DNA from: an uncultured Pelagibacteraceae bacterium
GTDB taxonomy: Bacteria > Pseudomonadota > Alphaproteobacteria > Pelagibacterales > Pelagibacteraceae
Length of the DNA stretch: 46,430 bases
Direction of reading: 5' to 3'
Assembly (NCBI GenBank): GCA_902521805.1
Contig: CABYTL010000007.1
Coordinates: forward strand, 1 to 46,430
The notes below the pieces were generated by a model. The model worked only from the letters and a program-made list of their open reading frames with translations. It was not told the DNA's origin and did no database searches. The position numbers were made by a program, and so were the translations under genes. Shown here one piece after another: positions 1-7,299 of this stretch. Position 1 is the stretch's first letter. The number at the start of each line of letters is the position of its first letter.

Positions 1-1090
1 TGACTTGAGCCTGGACAGAGTTTAGTAAACTTTGATTGGATTGATAACTAGACCAAGCGCTAGCTACATTAGTTTGATTTTGTTTAGTAACACTATCCAA
101 AATTAATCTAGACCTTGTTTCTAAGCTCGAGCTTTTATTTAATGAGGCTAAATTTTTTCCTCCAGAATAAAATGGCCACGTAATAGTTGCCTTAAGGGTG
201 TCTTTTTCTCTTTCATCGTATGTAGCACTGAAATCATCTGTATAAGATCTCTCCAAAGATAAATTAGCTGTTGGAGCAAGATCTGATTTTGCAATAGTTT
301 TATCTTTTTTAGCTTGCTCATATTCTAATTTGGCGATGATTAAATCAGGATTATTTTTTTTAGAAAGTTCAATAGCAGAATTTATACTTCCTGGTAGAGG
401 ATATTTGTTAATTGATTTTTTATCTAAAGATTTTGGGTTATTTAGGGTGCCTATTATATTTTCGTAATTTAATTTTCTTGTTAATAATTTATTTTCAGCT
501 TGAATTAGTTGTGCTTGTGCTCTAGCTAATGACGACTCTGATTGTGATACATCGGATAAAGTTATTTGTCCTCTTGCAACACGAATTTGGTCTGTTTCGA
601 CTTGTCTATTTAATAACTCAACATTATCTCGATTAATTTTTAATTTTTCATTTGCTAAAACTAAACCTGTATAAGCTTCTGTCGTTTTAAATAAAATGTC
701 TTGTTCTTTTTTCAAAAGTTTTGCTTTTGCCAAATCTAAGCCAATTCTACTTTTTGATAGTTCTGCGCCTCGTCCGAAATCAATCAAAGTTTGTGAAATT
801 GAGATAGATCTAGTGAATGGATCAACATCGTTAATAGTAGTATTACTACCTGATTGATTTGTAAGTTTATTTGTATCCTCTTGGCTTTTAGATCCTGATA
901 AAGTTACTGTTGGCAAGTAGTTTCCTTGTGAAATTTTTAATTCTTGTTCAGAAATTATTATATTTTCTCTTTCTGCATTTAATTCAGAATTATTTTTATA
1001 TGCTTTTGATAAAGCAATAGAAAAACTTTCCGCATTTGAGTTTGCGGTAATTAATAAAATACTAATTATTATTAATAAAAATTTTTTCAT
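1..1090 (-). CDS. TolC-like outer membrane efflux protein (3' end outside window)
   Basis: The frame starts at an ATG (1088-1090) and runs off the left edge, so about 363 N-terminal residues are visible. They begin with a signal peptide (MKKFLLIIISILLITANSNA) and continue as long helical stretches typical of the outer membrane efflux protein family: NNSELNAERENI, 'ISQTLIDFGRG' and 'NPDLIIAKLEYEQAKKD'. TolC homologues form a trimeric channel through the outer membrane and periplasm, serving type I secretion or RND/ABC efflux. The start overlaps the stop of the upstream kinase gene as ATGA, so the two are probably co-transcribed and translationally coupled. The cargo and partner pump cannot be told from this window. 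Family is clear; exact subfamily is not. Confidence 0.88.
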   Translation of the reverse strand, partial: MKKFLLIIISILLITANSNAESFSIALSKAYKNNSELNAERENIIISEQELKISQGNYLPTVTLSGSKSQEDTNKLTNQSGSNTTINDVDPFTRSISISQTLIDFGRGAELSKSRIGLDLAKAKLLKKEQDILFKTTEAYTGLVLANEKLKINRDNVELLNRQVETDQIRVARGQITLSDVSQSESSLARAQAQLIQAENKLLTRKLNYENIIGTLNNPKSLDKKSINKYPLPGSINSAIELSKKNNPDLIIAKLEYEQAKKDKTIAKSDLAPTANLSLERSYTDDFSATYDEREKDTLKATITWPFYSGGKNLASLNKSSSLETRSRLILDSVTKQNQTNVASAWSSYQSNQSLLNSVQAQV

Positions 1091-2010
1091 CTCTTTTTAT
1101 ATACAGCAGATTTAATTTGATGGTTACTATTTAAATTGAATATAACTGATGCATATTTAGGCATGTATCTAAACATGTTTTGTGTAATTCTTTGATAAGT
1201 TTGCATAAAATTTAATACATCTCCTCTGCTCATTATTTTTGATTTCACTTTACTTTTAATCCAAAGTTTCCTTTCTTGTTTCAATCTCCATTTTTGAAGC
1301 AAGCTAAAATTTTTTGCTTTCAAATAAATTAAACAATTTAATTGTGAATACAATTTTTTGTACTTTGATTTCAATTGGTAGTTAACATATTTTCTCCAAG
1401 TCTGTTTTTGGTCTTTTGTTTTTTCCATTGAATTTATTGTTTTCTTTAAAGTAGTATTTTTTTCTGATTTTGCACCAACACACCACCCTTCAAAAATAAT
1501 AACATCAGGTTTTTTCTTTAAATCATACCATCTTTTTTTGGTAAACCTGTCATCGATAGCTTTATTAAATGTTGGTAATTTTAATCTTTTGAATTTCTTA
1601 CTTTTGGACTTTCTAAAGAAATTTAACATCATATTAATGTCATGTGTTCCGGGCACACCTCTAGTTAAAAGCATAGGATGAACTCTTTTTGATAAATTTA
1701 TTCGCTCTTTTCTTGTTTTATAGAAGTCATCTATTGAAATTCTAAAAACATTTAATTTAAAGTATTTTGTTAATATAATTCTGATTAAAGAACTAATTGT
1801 AGTTTTGCCAGTTCCTTGCCCTCCTGCTAATCCTACAAAATACGGTTTTTTTTTATAAGCCTTTTTACTGATCCAAAAACATAAAGGAATTAAGAAAGAT
1901 TTAATCATTCTTTCTTTATTTTTAAATTTATCAGCTTTTGTTTCTTGAGATTTAATGAACTTTAAACAGTCTTTTTTTACCTTACCAAAGCATAAACTAA
2001 ATTGTTGCAT
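1087..2010 (-). CDS. D-glycerate 3-kinase-like P-loop kinase
   Basis: 307 residues. A Walker A motif GGQGTGKT sits near residues 63-70, followed by a SIDDFY stretch (about 92-97) and the motif RGVPGTHD (about 117-124). These are the hallmarks of the plant-type GLYK / yeast Tda10 family of the phosphoribulokinase/uridine kinase fold. Plant members phosphorylate D-glycerate to 3-phosphoglycerate at the end of glycolate salvage, which would suit a marine cell living on phytoplankton exudates. Length is usual for the family. The substrate is inferred from family only. The gene ends in a 4-base overlap with the TolC-like gene, an unexpected partner. A basic, lysine-rich N-terminal extension of about 55 residues precedes the P-loop. 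Confidence 0.72.
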   Translation of the reverse strand: MQQFSLCFGKVKKDCLKFIKSQETKADKFKNKERMIKSFLIPLCFWISKKAYKKKPYFVGLAGGQGTGKTTISSLIRIILTKYFKLNVFRISIDDFYKTRKERINLSKRVHPMLLTRGVPGTHDINMMLNFFRKSKSKKFKRLKLPTFNKAIDDRFTKKRWYDLKKKPDVIIFEGWCVGAKSEKNTTLKKTINSMEKTKDQKQTWRKYVNYQLKSKYKKLYSQLNCLIYLKAKNFSLLQKWRLKQERKLWIKSKVKSKIMSRGDVLNFMQTYQRITQNMFRYMPKYASVIFNLNSNHQIKSAVYKKR

Positions 2011-2015
2011 GAAAT

Positions 2016-2378
2016 TTATTTTTTGTCTAAAGGATGATTTTGACCATCGTTTACCGGAACTTCTTTCATATCAAAAGTATTTATTTCATCAATACACCCA
2101 ACATTAAATCCTGTCATCGCTGGATTTATTCTTGGGTTGTGATGGGTATAAATTCCACAGTCTGAGCAAAAGTAATGTTTGGCGACTTTCGAATGAAATT
2201 GATAAAGTTTTAATTTATCCTCACCTTTTACAATTTTAAAGTCCTCATTTTTTACCATCGACATAATTGCTCCTTTTCTTTTACAAATAGAACAATTACA
2301 TTTTATTACTTTAGCTAAATCTCCATCTAAGTTTATTTCTGCTTCTACAGCTCCACAATGGCAAATTAGTTTTTTCAT
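2016..2378 (-). CDS. GFA-family (CENP-V/GFA domain) zinc protein
   Basis: 120 residues with the full cysteine pattern of the GFA fold: C6-x-C8, then C27-x-C29-x2-C32, then C71-x2-C74, within the signatures CHCGAVE, CNCSICKRKG and HYFCSDCGIYTHH. The family was named after glutathione-dependent formaldehyde-activating enzyme (Gfa), which speeds formation of S-hydroxymethylglutathione, but many members have no proven activity. Formaldehyde handling would fit the one-carbon metabolism of SAR11 cells, but that is inference. The gene lies 5 bases after the stop of the small repeat protein and 5 bases before the kinase, so it is probably part of a minus-strand operon. Confidence 0.85.
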   Translation of the reverse strand: MKKLICHCGAVEAEINLDGDLAKVIKCNCSICKRKGAIMSMVKNEDFKIVKGEDKLKLYQFHSKVAKHYFCSDCGIYTHHNPRINPAMTGFNVGCIDEINTFDMKEVPVNDGQNHPLDKK

Positions 2379-2383
2379 ATTTT

Positions 2384-2713
2384 TTATCTTAATCCCAAAG
2401 TTTCTAGCATTTCTTGATCTAATTGATCTGGATTAGAAATACATACCCATTTATCAGCACCCGCGCTACCACTAATATAAACCCACTTGTCAGCACCTGC
2501 GCTACCACTTGGGTATATCCAAACATCGGGCGATAAATGGTTACATTCTCCTACAACATACCACCACTCATCAGCACCTGAACTTCCACTAAAATACACC
2601 CACGCATCAGCTCCTGTACTACCAGAAATTTTTACGGATAAATCAACTGTAACAGAATTTGCCGAACCAAAATAAAATAATCCTAGAAGCGCAATCCCTA
2701 AAATTTTTTTCAT
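2384..2713 (-). CDS. Small secreted protein of 12-residue SGSxGADxWVYI repeats
   Basis: 109 residues, function not recognised. A signal peptide (about residues 1-19, MKKILGIALLGLFYFGSANS) is followed by repeats of the type SGS-x-GAD-x-W-V-Y-[IF]: units start near residues 30, 42, 68 and 80, with a diverged spacer (GECNHLSPDVWIYP) in the middle. The last two units are nearly identical in DNA as well, suggesting recent duplication. A short acidic tail (NPDQLDQEMLETLGLR) follows. It shares its upstream region with umuDC, which carries a LexA-type site, so DNA-damage control is possible but unproven. The repeats faintly recall other short bacterial proteins made of 'aD-x-x-V-Y' units. An open frame on the opposite strand (2487-2675) is only a shadow of the repeats. 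Confidence 0.65.
   Translation of the reverse strand: MKKILGIALLGLFYFGSANSVTVDLSVKISGSTGADAWVYFSGSSGADEWWYVVGECNHLSPDVWIYPSGSAGADKWVYISGSAGADKWVCISNPDQLDQEMLETLGLR
2438..2625. repeat. 36-base direct repeats inside the small secreted protein gene
   Basis: On the plus strand the stretch CAGCACCYGCGCTACCACT occurs at about 2454-2472 and again at 2491-2508 with one base changed. More diverged copies lie near 2571-2590 and 2607-2626. The spacing of the close pair is 36 bases, exactly the 12-residue protein unit, so this is an in-frame coding tandem repeat. Confidence 0.75.
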
Positions 2714-2743
2714 TTAATTTTTTTAAACTATCCTTGGTTGAAG

Positions 2744-2752
2744 TTATCCACA
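2744..2752 (+). promoter_or_regulatory. DnaA-box-like 9-mer
   Basis: TTATCCACA matches the consensus DnaA box TTATNCACA exactly. It lies between the divergent repeat-protein gene and umuD, 31 bases upstream of the former's start codon. It is a single site, so there is no sign of an origin; it may be a DnaA regulatory site or chance. Confidence 0.3.
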
Positions 2753-2775
2753 AGCATACAAAATATAGTTTTGAT

Positions 2776-2802
2776 GTTCACGTTTTGATTCACTTTTGAT
2801 TC
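2776..2802. promoter_or_regulatory. 11-base periodic repeat, possible degenerate LexA half-sites
   Basis: GTTC at 2776-2779 is followed at exact 11-base steps by GATTC (2787) and GATTC (2798), inside a TTTTGATTCAC direct repeat. The step equals that of the GTTC-N7-GTTC LexA site, so these may be weak LexA half-sites between the two divergent genes, or simply a short repeat. Confidence 0.35.
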
Positions 2803-2827
2803 AATTACGGACTCAAAATACAACCTC

Positions 2828-2856
2828 TTGCGTGCATTGTATAAATAAGCTATAAA
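2828..2856 (+). promoter_or_regulatory. Candidate umuDC sigma70-type promoter
   Basis: TTGCGT (2828-2833) and TATAAA (2851-2856) are spaced by 17 bases. Transcription would start near 2863, inside the LexA-type site and only about a dozen bases before the umuD ATG. The mRNA would then have a very short leader with no visible Shine-Dalgarno sequence. Confidence 0.45.
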
Positions 2857-2859
2857 ATA

Positions 2860-2874
2860 GAACAAAACAAGAAC
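2860..2874. promoter_or_regulatory. LexA (SOS) operator of umuDC
   Basis: GAAC-AAAACAA-GAAC is the reverse complement of GTTC-N7-GTTC, the direct-repeat LexA site known from Alphaproteobacteria. It ends at the base just before the umuD start codon and covers the predicted transcription start. Bound LexA would block initiation, and RecA-driven LexA cleavage would release it. A perfect match in front of a textbook SOS gene makes the assignment strong. Confidence 0.8.
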
Positions 2875-3270
2875 ATGAAACTAACTATTCCCTATTATCT
2901 ACATAAAGCTGGTGCTGGCTTTCCGTCACCTGCCACTGATTATATCGAAGAGGATATTGATTTAAATATGCATTTAATCAGAAATGTTCCAGCCACTTTC
3001 ATCATCAGAGTACAAGGAAAATCAATGGTTGATGTTGGAATTAACGATGGAGACTTATTAGTTGTCGATAAGAGTTTAAAGCCTAAAAATTTTTCAACAG
3101 TTATCGCAAATGTTCATGATGAACTTGTGGTCAAAACTTTAGTTCAAGAAAGAAATAAAAAATTTCTAACATCAGGATCTAAAGATTTTTCTAAAAGAAT
3201 CTTACTTAATGAAGAAGAAGATGTCTTTATTTGGGGGGTTGTAACTTATGTCATCCATTCAACGTACTAA
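2875..3270 (+). CDS. umuD: UmuD-like protein, self-cleaving subunit of DNA polymerase V
   Basis: 131 residues of the LexA/S24 serine peptidase family. The sequence A14-G15-FPSPA-DY matches the UmuD auto-cleavage region (C24-G25 in E. coli). The catalytic pair is S50 (in QGKSMVD) and K87 (in ELVVKTL), spaced by 37 residues as in E. coli UmuD. RecA filaments on damaged DNA trigger cleavage to UmuD', which joins UmuC to make error-prone Pol V. The N-terminal arm before the cleavage site is about ten residues shorter than in E. coli. The gene follows a LexA-type operator directly and overlaps umuC by 23 bases, so the two subunits are made from one mRNA. Confidence 0.95.
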   Translation: MKLTIPYYLHKAGAGFPSPATDYIEEDIDLNMHLIRNVPATFIIRVQGKSMVDVGINDGDLLVVDKSLKPKNFSTVIANVHDELVVKTLVQERNKKFLTSGSKDFSKRILLNEEEDVFIWGVVTYVIHSTY

Positions 3271-4528
3271 AAAAATAGCTCTAGTTGACTGTAATTCTTT
3301 CTATGTTTCTTGTGAAAGATTATTTAATCCAAGAATAAGAAAAAAACCAGTTGTGGTTTTATCTAATAACGATGGTTGTATTATCTCGAGATCTAATGAA
3401 GCAAAAGCTTTAGGAATTAAAATGGGTGAACCATACTTTAAAGGGAAAGATATCATTATCAAAAATAACGTTGAAGTTTTTTCATCAAATTATTCTTTAT
3501 ATGGAGATTTATCTAGAAGAGTAATGAGGACTCTTAAAAGATTTAATACTGAAATAGAAGTATACTCGATTGATGAAGCATTCATAGATCTATCAAATTT
3601 TCCGGACTCCGAGGTTGAAAAAGTTGGTAGAGAAATCAGAGAAACAGTTTTACGATGGACTGGTATTCCAACTAGTATTGGTATTGCTAAGACGAAGACT
3701 TTAAGTAAAGTTGCCAATCATATTGCAAAGAAGAAACAATCAGGTGTTACAAGTTTAATTGGCATAGAAAATTTAGATCCAATTTTGGAAAAAATTGAAA
3801 TAAATGATGTATGGGGAGTTGGTAGACAACTTACAAAATTTTATCAAAAAAATGGAATCTATAATGCAAAACAGCTTAAGAATAAGTCTAATACCTGGAT
3901 TAAAAAATGTTCTAATGTTTTAAGTTCTAGAACCGCAATGGAACTTAGAGGAATTCCTTGCATTGATTTAGAGACAACACAAACAAAAAGAAAAAGCTGC
4001 GTAGTTTCAAGGTCATTTGGAAAAAGAATTGAAAAGTTTCAAGAATTAAAAGAAGCAGTTGCAAACTATTGTTTGAATGCATCCGAAAAGATTAGATCAG
4101 AGTCTTTAGTTGCTAAAGCAATTACAGTCTTTGTTAGAACTAGTCCCTTTCAAAGAAATCATGGCTATTATTCAAATGCAAAAACAATAGATTTTCCTAT
4201 TGCAACAAATAACAGTATTGAAACTGTTAAAACTGCAGTTTTAATCTTAGAAGGTATCTTTAAGAACGGCTATCGCTATCAAAAAGCAGGAGTCATGCTT
4301 ACAGGACTACACAATAACGATAGAAGAAAAAATTTATTTTCATCTGAAAAAGATGAAAAAATAAATAATTTGATGAGATCAATTGATAACACTAATTACA
4401 GATATGGGAGATCAACACTCAGTCTTGCTAGTGCTGGTGTTCACAAAAAATGGAATATGAAAAGACAGTACTCTTCTAAAATAGATACTGCTGATTTTTA
4501 CTGTTTACCAATAATTAGAGCTATTTAA
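3248..4528 (+). CDS. umuC: UmuC, Y-family translesion DNA polymerase V catalytic subunit
   Basis: 426 residues, close to E. coli UmuC (422). The Y-family palm shows VDCNSFYVSCE with the first metal-binding aspartate (about residue 14) and the pair in YSIDEAFIDL. The finger motif VVVLSNNDGCIISRSNEAKALG and the helix-hairpin-helix region with GVGRQL are present, and the little finger begins around SCVVSRSFG. With UmuD' it copies past lesions at the cost of mutations. The start codon is inside the end of umuD. The 3' end overlaps the convergent glycosyltransferase gene by 8 bases, so no terminator separates them. Presence of a complete umuDC in such a small genome is notable. Confidence 0.96.
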   Translation: MSSIQRTKKIALVDCNSFYVSCERLFNPRIRKKPVVVLSNNDGCIISRSNEAKALGIKMGEPYFKGKDIIIKNNVEVFSSNYSLYGDLSRRVMRTLKRFNTEIEVYSIDEAFIDLSNFPDSEVEKVGREIRETVLRWTGIPTSIGIAKTKTLSKVANHIAKKKQSGVTSLIGIENLDPILEKIEINDVWGVGRQLTKFYQKNGIYNAKQLKNKSNTWIKKCSNVLSSRTAMELRGIPCIDLETTQTKRKSCVVSRSFGKRIEKFQELKEAVANYCLNASEKIRSESLVAKAITVFVRTSPFQRNHGYYSNAKTIDFPIATNNSIETVKTAVLILEGIFKNGYRYQKAGVMLTGLHNNDRRKNLFSSEKDEKINNLMRSIDNTNYRYGRSTLSLASAGVHKKWNMKRQYSSKIDTADFYCLPIIRAI

Positions 4529-5393
4529 AATTTTCAATGTTACTGATTTTTGATAAGGCTTTATCAAATTCGTCCATATTCTCTCTTAGTGACAAACTAG
4601 AAATTGAATAGATCATTATTAACAATAGGATTAGCGGAATAGCTGTGATCACAGATGCATTGCTTTTAATCATAAGGATATATAAAACAATAAACAGGGC
4701 AGAACGTATTAGAACTGTGATTCTAAAAACGCTTATAATCGAGAGTGAATGTTTTAATAAGCTAAAAAAACTCATTTTAGAAGGTCCAAAATATCTAGAT
4801 CCCCTTGTTGATGGAATGGCTTTTAAATCATTTTCCACTTTTCTTAACGCACCAGAAAAACTATTCCAAGTAGCTTTTTCATTAATTAACTTTTCTACTG
4901 TAAATTTTGGTAAACAAGTAAAATTACCATATTTTATATGTTTACCAGTAAATGTTAAAGTAATTATTTTATGAAGTTGGTAGCAGAGTCTAAACATTAG
5001 ACCTTCAGATCTTTTCACTCTTTCTCCAACAATTGGTTTATTGCTCGAATTTTCAATTAGATAAATAAATTCTTTTAATTCTTCTGGTCTATCCTCACCG
5101 TCACCATCCATAGGAATTACATAATCAAAATTTTCGTTTTTAAAAATATATTTTAGTCCAGTTGCAATGCATCTAGTATGTCCTTGATTAATTTTCATAT
5201 TTAAAATTTTTATTGATTGAAGATTTTCATAATCTTTATCTTCTTTTTTTCGATCATGATTAGATGAATCGTTAACAATTATAATTGAAATTTCGTGATT
5301 TAAATTCGATATACTGAAATTTATTTCATCTAATAACTTCGAGACAGATTGCCAGTCATTGTAAACTGGTATTAAAATTTTAATTTTTTTCAT
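4521..5393 (-). CDS. GT2 glycosyltransferase, polyprenyl-phosphate sugar transferase type
   Basis: 290 residues. The N-terminal GT-A domain starts with ILIPVYNDWQSV, has VNDSSNHD near residue 40 and the metal-binding D-G-D in VIPMDGDGEDRPEE near residue 95. Two C-terminal hydrophobic segments (about residues 215-270) anchor it in the membrane. This layout matches DPM1/GtrB/ArnC-like enzymes that put a sugar on undecaprenyl phosphate at the inner face of the membrane. The gene sits 3 bases after a GT39/ArnT-like transferase, the usual partner that moves the sugar to lipid A, polymer or protein on the outer face. The sugar and the acceptor are unknown. Confidence 0.85.
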   Translation of the reverse strand: MKKIKILIPVYNDWQSVSKLLDEINFSISNLNHEISIIIVNDSSNHDRKKEDKDYENLQSIKILNMKINQGHTRCIATGLKYIFKNENFDYVIPMDGDGEDRPEELKEFIYLIENSSNKPIVGERVKRSEGLMFRLCYQLHKIITLTFTGKHIKYGNFTCLPKFTVEKLINEKATWNSFSGALRKVENDLKAIPSTRGSRYFGPSKMSFFSLLKHSLSIISVFRITVLIRSALFIVLYILMIKSNASVITAIPLILLLIMIYSISSLSLRENMDEFDKALSKISNIENFK

Positions 5394-5396
5394 ATA

Positions 5397-6719
5397 TTAT
5401 TTGAATCCTACACAAACATCATCAATACACATATGTTCTTTAAGATCATCAATTTTATTTTGATCAATAAATCCTATCCATAATGGTCTTGAGTCAAGAT
5501 GGTAAGATAAATTTCCAGCTTTCCATTCATTTCCTAAAACAATGTTAATTGGATTATTAAATTGCTGGTCCCAAGCATACTGGACTTTAATGGCTATTTC
5601 TTTACCCGGATAGTCTGTTCTCTTATCAGTTTGCTTTATGGAAATAAAAGAATACAAAATTGGAGACAAAAAAAATAAAAAAATAAATCCATATAAAAAA
5701 TTTTTAATTTTTTTTAAATCTATTTGAGATTTTAAAATGTAAATAACTAAAATACCAGAAAATAAATAAAAGGGTGTCATCCACATAGTTCTTATTGTAG
5801 ATCCTAAAACTATCGAAGTAATTAAAATTAATAATATAGGAAAAAAATTTACAAAAATTAAAAAGATAAACTTTTTCTCTTTAAAATTAATTTTGAATTT
5901 AATCTTTTTAATCAATAGTCTAGTTAATATTAAAAAAGGGATTAAGATTATTAATTGTTTGACACAGAATAGAAAGGGGGACGTTAAATAGTTTAAAATA
6001 TCTGTTCCCTCTAAACCTGTCCTTTTCAAGCCATATATTATGGTTATATAATCGTTATTATATAACCAAATTAAGTGTGGAACTAATAAAACAATAAAAA
6101 CTTCAATTGAAATCAAATATTTAAAATCAAATTTTTTGTTCTTTTTAATAAATATTTGATAAATAAATAATAAAAAGATCGAAATTAATAAGTATATGAA
6201 CAAATACTTAGATAAAAAACCTATAGCTCCAAATAATCCAATGTAAACACAATCTAAAACATTAATTTCTTTTTGATTGTATATTTTCCAAGCGTAATAA
6301 ACAGTCAATGACCAAAAAGGTAATTGACAAACATTCACATTAAATTCTGGAGTGGTAAAATTATAAAAATAAATTCCCTCTAATAAAAAAACTGAAAATA
6401 AACCTAATAATGAGTTGTCTAATATCTCATTTGAAAGTTTAAATACATATATAAAAGAAATAATTACAAAAATCTGACTTAAAAAATAATAAGCCCAATC
6501 TTGAGAACCAAAAATTTGGTAAAATATCTCCGGAAAAAAAGCACTAGCAGGTGGATGTTTGTTAAACCCCCAGTCAAGATTATTACCCCACGCAAGAGCC
6601 TCTATAACGTCTAAAGGTAAATTATCATTTGTTAATGATGGAACTAATGTCCAAATTAATAAATGAGATAATAAAAAAATAAAAAAAATGTTATCAATAT
6701 TTCTTTTAAAAACATCCAT
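5397..6719 (-). CDS. ArnT/PMT-like (GT39 type) membrane glycosyltransferase
   Basis: 440 residues with about ten hydrophobic segments. The first periplasmic loop carries LPLDVIEALAWGNNLDWGF followed by NKHPPASAFFPEIFYQI. This acidic loop plus HPP motif is typical of dolichyl/undecaprenyl-phosphate sugar transferases of the PMT_2/ArnT clan. A soluble C-terminal part (from about 375) contains the conserved VLGNEWKAGNLSYHL type sequence. These enzymes use lipid-linked sugars to decorate lipid A, other glycans or proteins. Co-directional with, and 3 bases from, the GT2 gene likely to make its donor, so the two form one pathway. Acceptor unknown. Confidence 0.82.
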   Translation of the reverse strand: MDVFKRNIDNIFFIFLLSHLLIWTLVPSLTNDNLPLDVIEALAWGNNLDWGFNKHPPASAFFPEIFYQIFGSQDWAYYFLSQIFVIISFIYVFKLSNEILDNSLLGLFSVFLLEGIYFYNFTTPEFNVNVCQLPFWSLTVYYAWKIYNQKEINVLDCVYIGLFGAIGFLSKYLFIYLLISIFLLFIYQIFIKKNKKFDFKYLISIEVFIVLLVPHLIWLYNNDYITIIYGLKRTGLEGTDILNYLTSPFLFCVKQLIILIPFLILTRLLIKKIKFKINFKEKKFIFLIFVNFFPILLILITSIVLGSTIRTMWMTPFYLFSGILVIYILKSQIDLKKIKNFLYGFIFLFFLSPILYSFISIKQTDKRTDYPGKEIAIKVQYAWDQQFNNPINIVLGNEWKAGNLSYHLDSRPLWIGFIDQNKIDDLKEHMCIDDVCVGFK

Positions 6720-6748
6720 AATTTAACATTTACATTAATTAACCCTGC

Positions 6749-6776
6749 TTGACACCCTAATTTTGCTGAATATACT
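6749..6776 (+). promoter_or_regulatory. dksA promoter (sigma70 type, GC-rich discriminator)
   Basis: A perfect TTGACA (6749-6754) is followed after 16 bases by TATACT (6771-6776). The bases just downstream, CCGCCGC, form a strikingly GC-rich discriminator in an AT-rich region, the feature that makes promoters sensitive to ppGpp and DksA in E. coli. The dksA ATG follows at 6799. Confidence 0.75.
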
Positions 6777-6798
6777 CCGCCGCTATTAATTTAGACTA

Positions 6799-7299
6799 AT
6801 GCCAAAGACTTCAAAAACTAAAAAAAAAGTTACTAAAACTAAATCAAAAAAAGTAACAAAATCTAAAGAAATAAAAAAAGTTCCACTAAAAATTTCTAAA
6901 ACTTACGTTCCAAAAGATACAGAAAAATATATGTGTGAAAAACACAAAGTATATTTCAGAATGAAACTACAAGAGTGGAAAAAAGAATTAATTAAATCTA
7001 ACAATGAAGCCCTATACAATGGAAGTATGGATGATAATAGTATATCAGCAGATATAGTGGATCAAGCAAGTTCATATACTGATAAAAATGTAGAGATGAA
7101 AGCAATTAATAGACAAATAAAATTAATTTCAGAAATTGATAAAGCGTTAATTAGAATTAAAGATGAAACTTATGGATATTGTCTAGATACTGCAGAAGCA
7201 ATTGGATTAAAAAGATTAATGGCCAGACCAATTGCTAAATATACAATTACTGCTCAAGAAAAACATGAAAAAAATGAAAAGGTGCATGCAGATGACTAA
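6799..7299 (+). CDS. dksA: DksA, RNA polymerase-binding transcription factor
   Basis: 166 residues. After a lysine/threonine-rich basic N-terminus (about residues 1-35) comes the DksA body starting KYMCEKHKVYFRMKLQEWKK. The coiled-coil tip D85-x-x-D88-x-A90 (SADIVDQA), which acts in the RNA polymerase secondary channel, is intact. The C-terminal globular region, YGYC-x2-T...ARPIAKYTITAQ, keeps only C128 of the four zinc-binding cysteines; the others are T131, T149 and A152. Such cysteine-poor versions are known in Alphaproteobacteria and Pseudomonas DksA2 and need not bind zinc. With ppGpp, DksA retunes rRNA and biosynthetic promoters. The 3' end overlaps a small membrane-protein gene. Confidence 0.93.
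   Translation: MPKTSKTKKKVTKTKSKKVTKSKEIKKVPLKISKTYVPKDTEKYMCEKHKVYFRMKLQEWKKELIKSNNEALYNGSMDDNSISADIVDQASSYTDKNVEMKAINRQIKLISEIDKALIRIKDETYGYCLDTAEAIGLKRLMARPIAKYTITAQEKHEKNEKVHADD

Noticed and set aside
2438..2625. CRISPR-like or intergenic tandem repeat
   Set aside because: The 36-base repeats have no distinct spacers and keep a single reading frame with a signal peptide.
2487..2675. Plus-strand open frame of 62 codons
   Set aside because: It is the antisense shadow of the repeat protein gene; it has no ribosome binding site or recognisable sequence.
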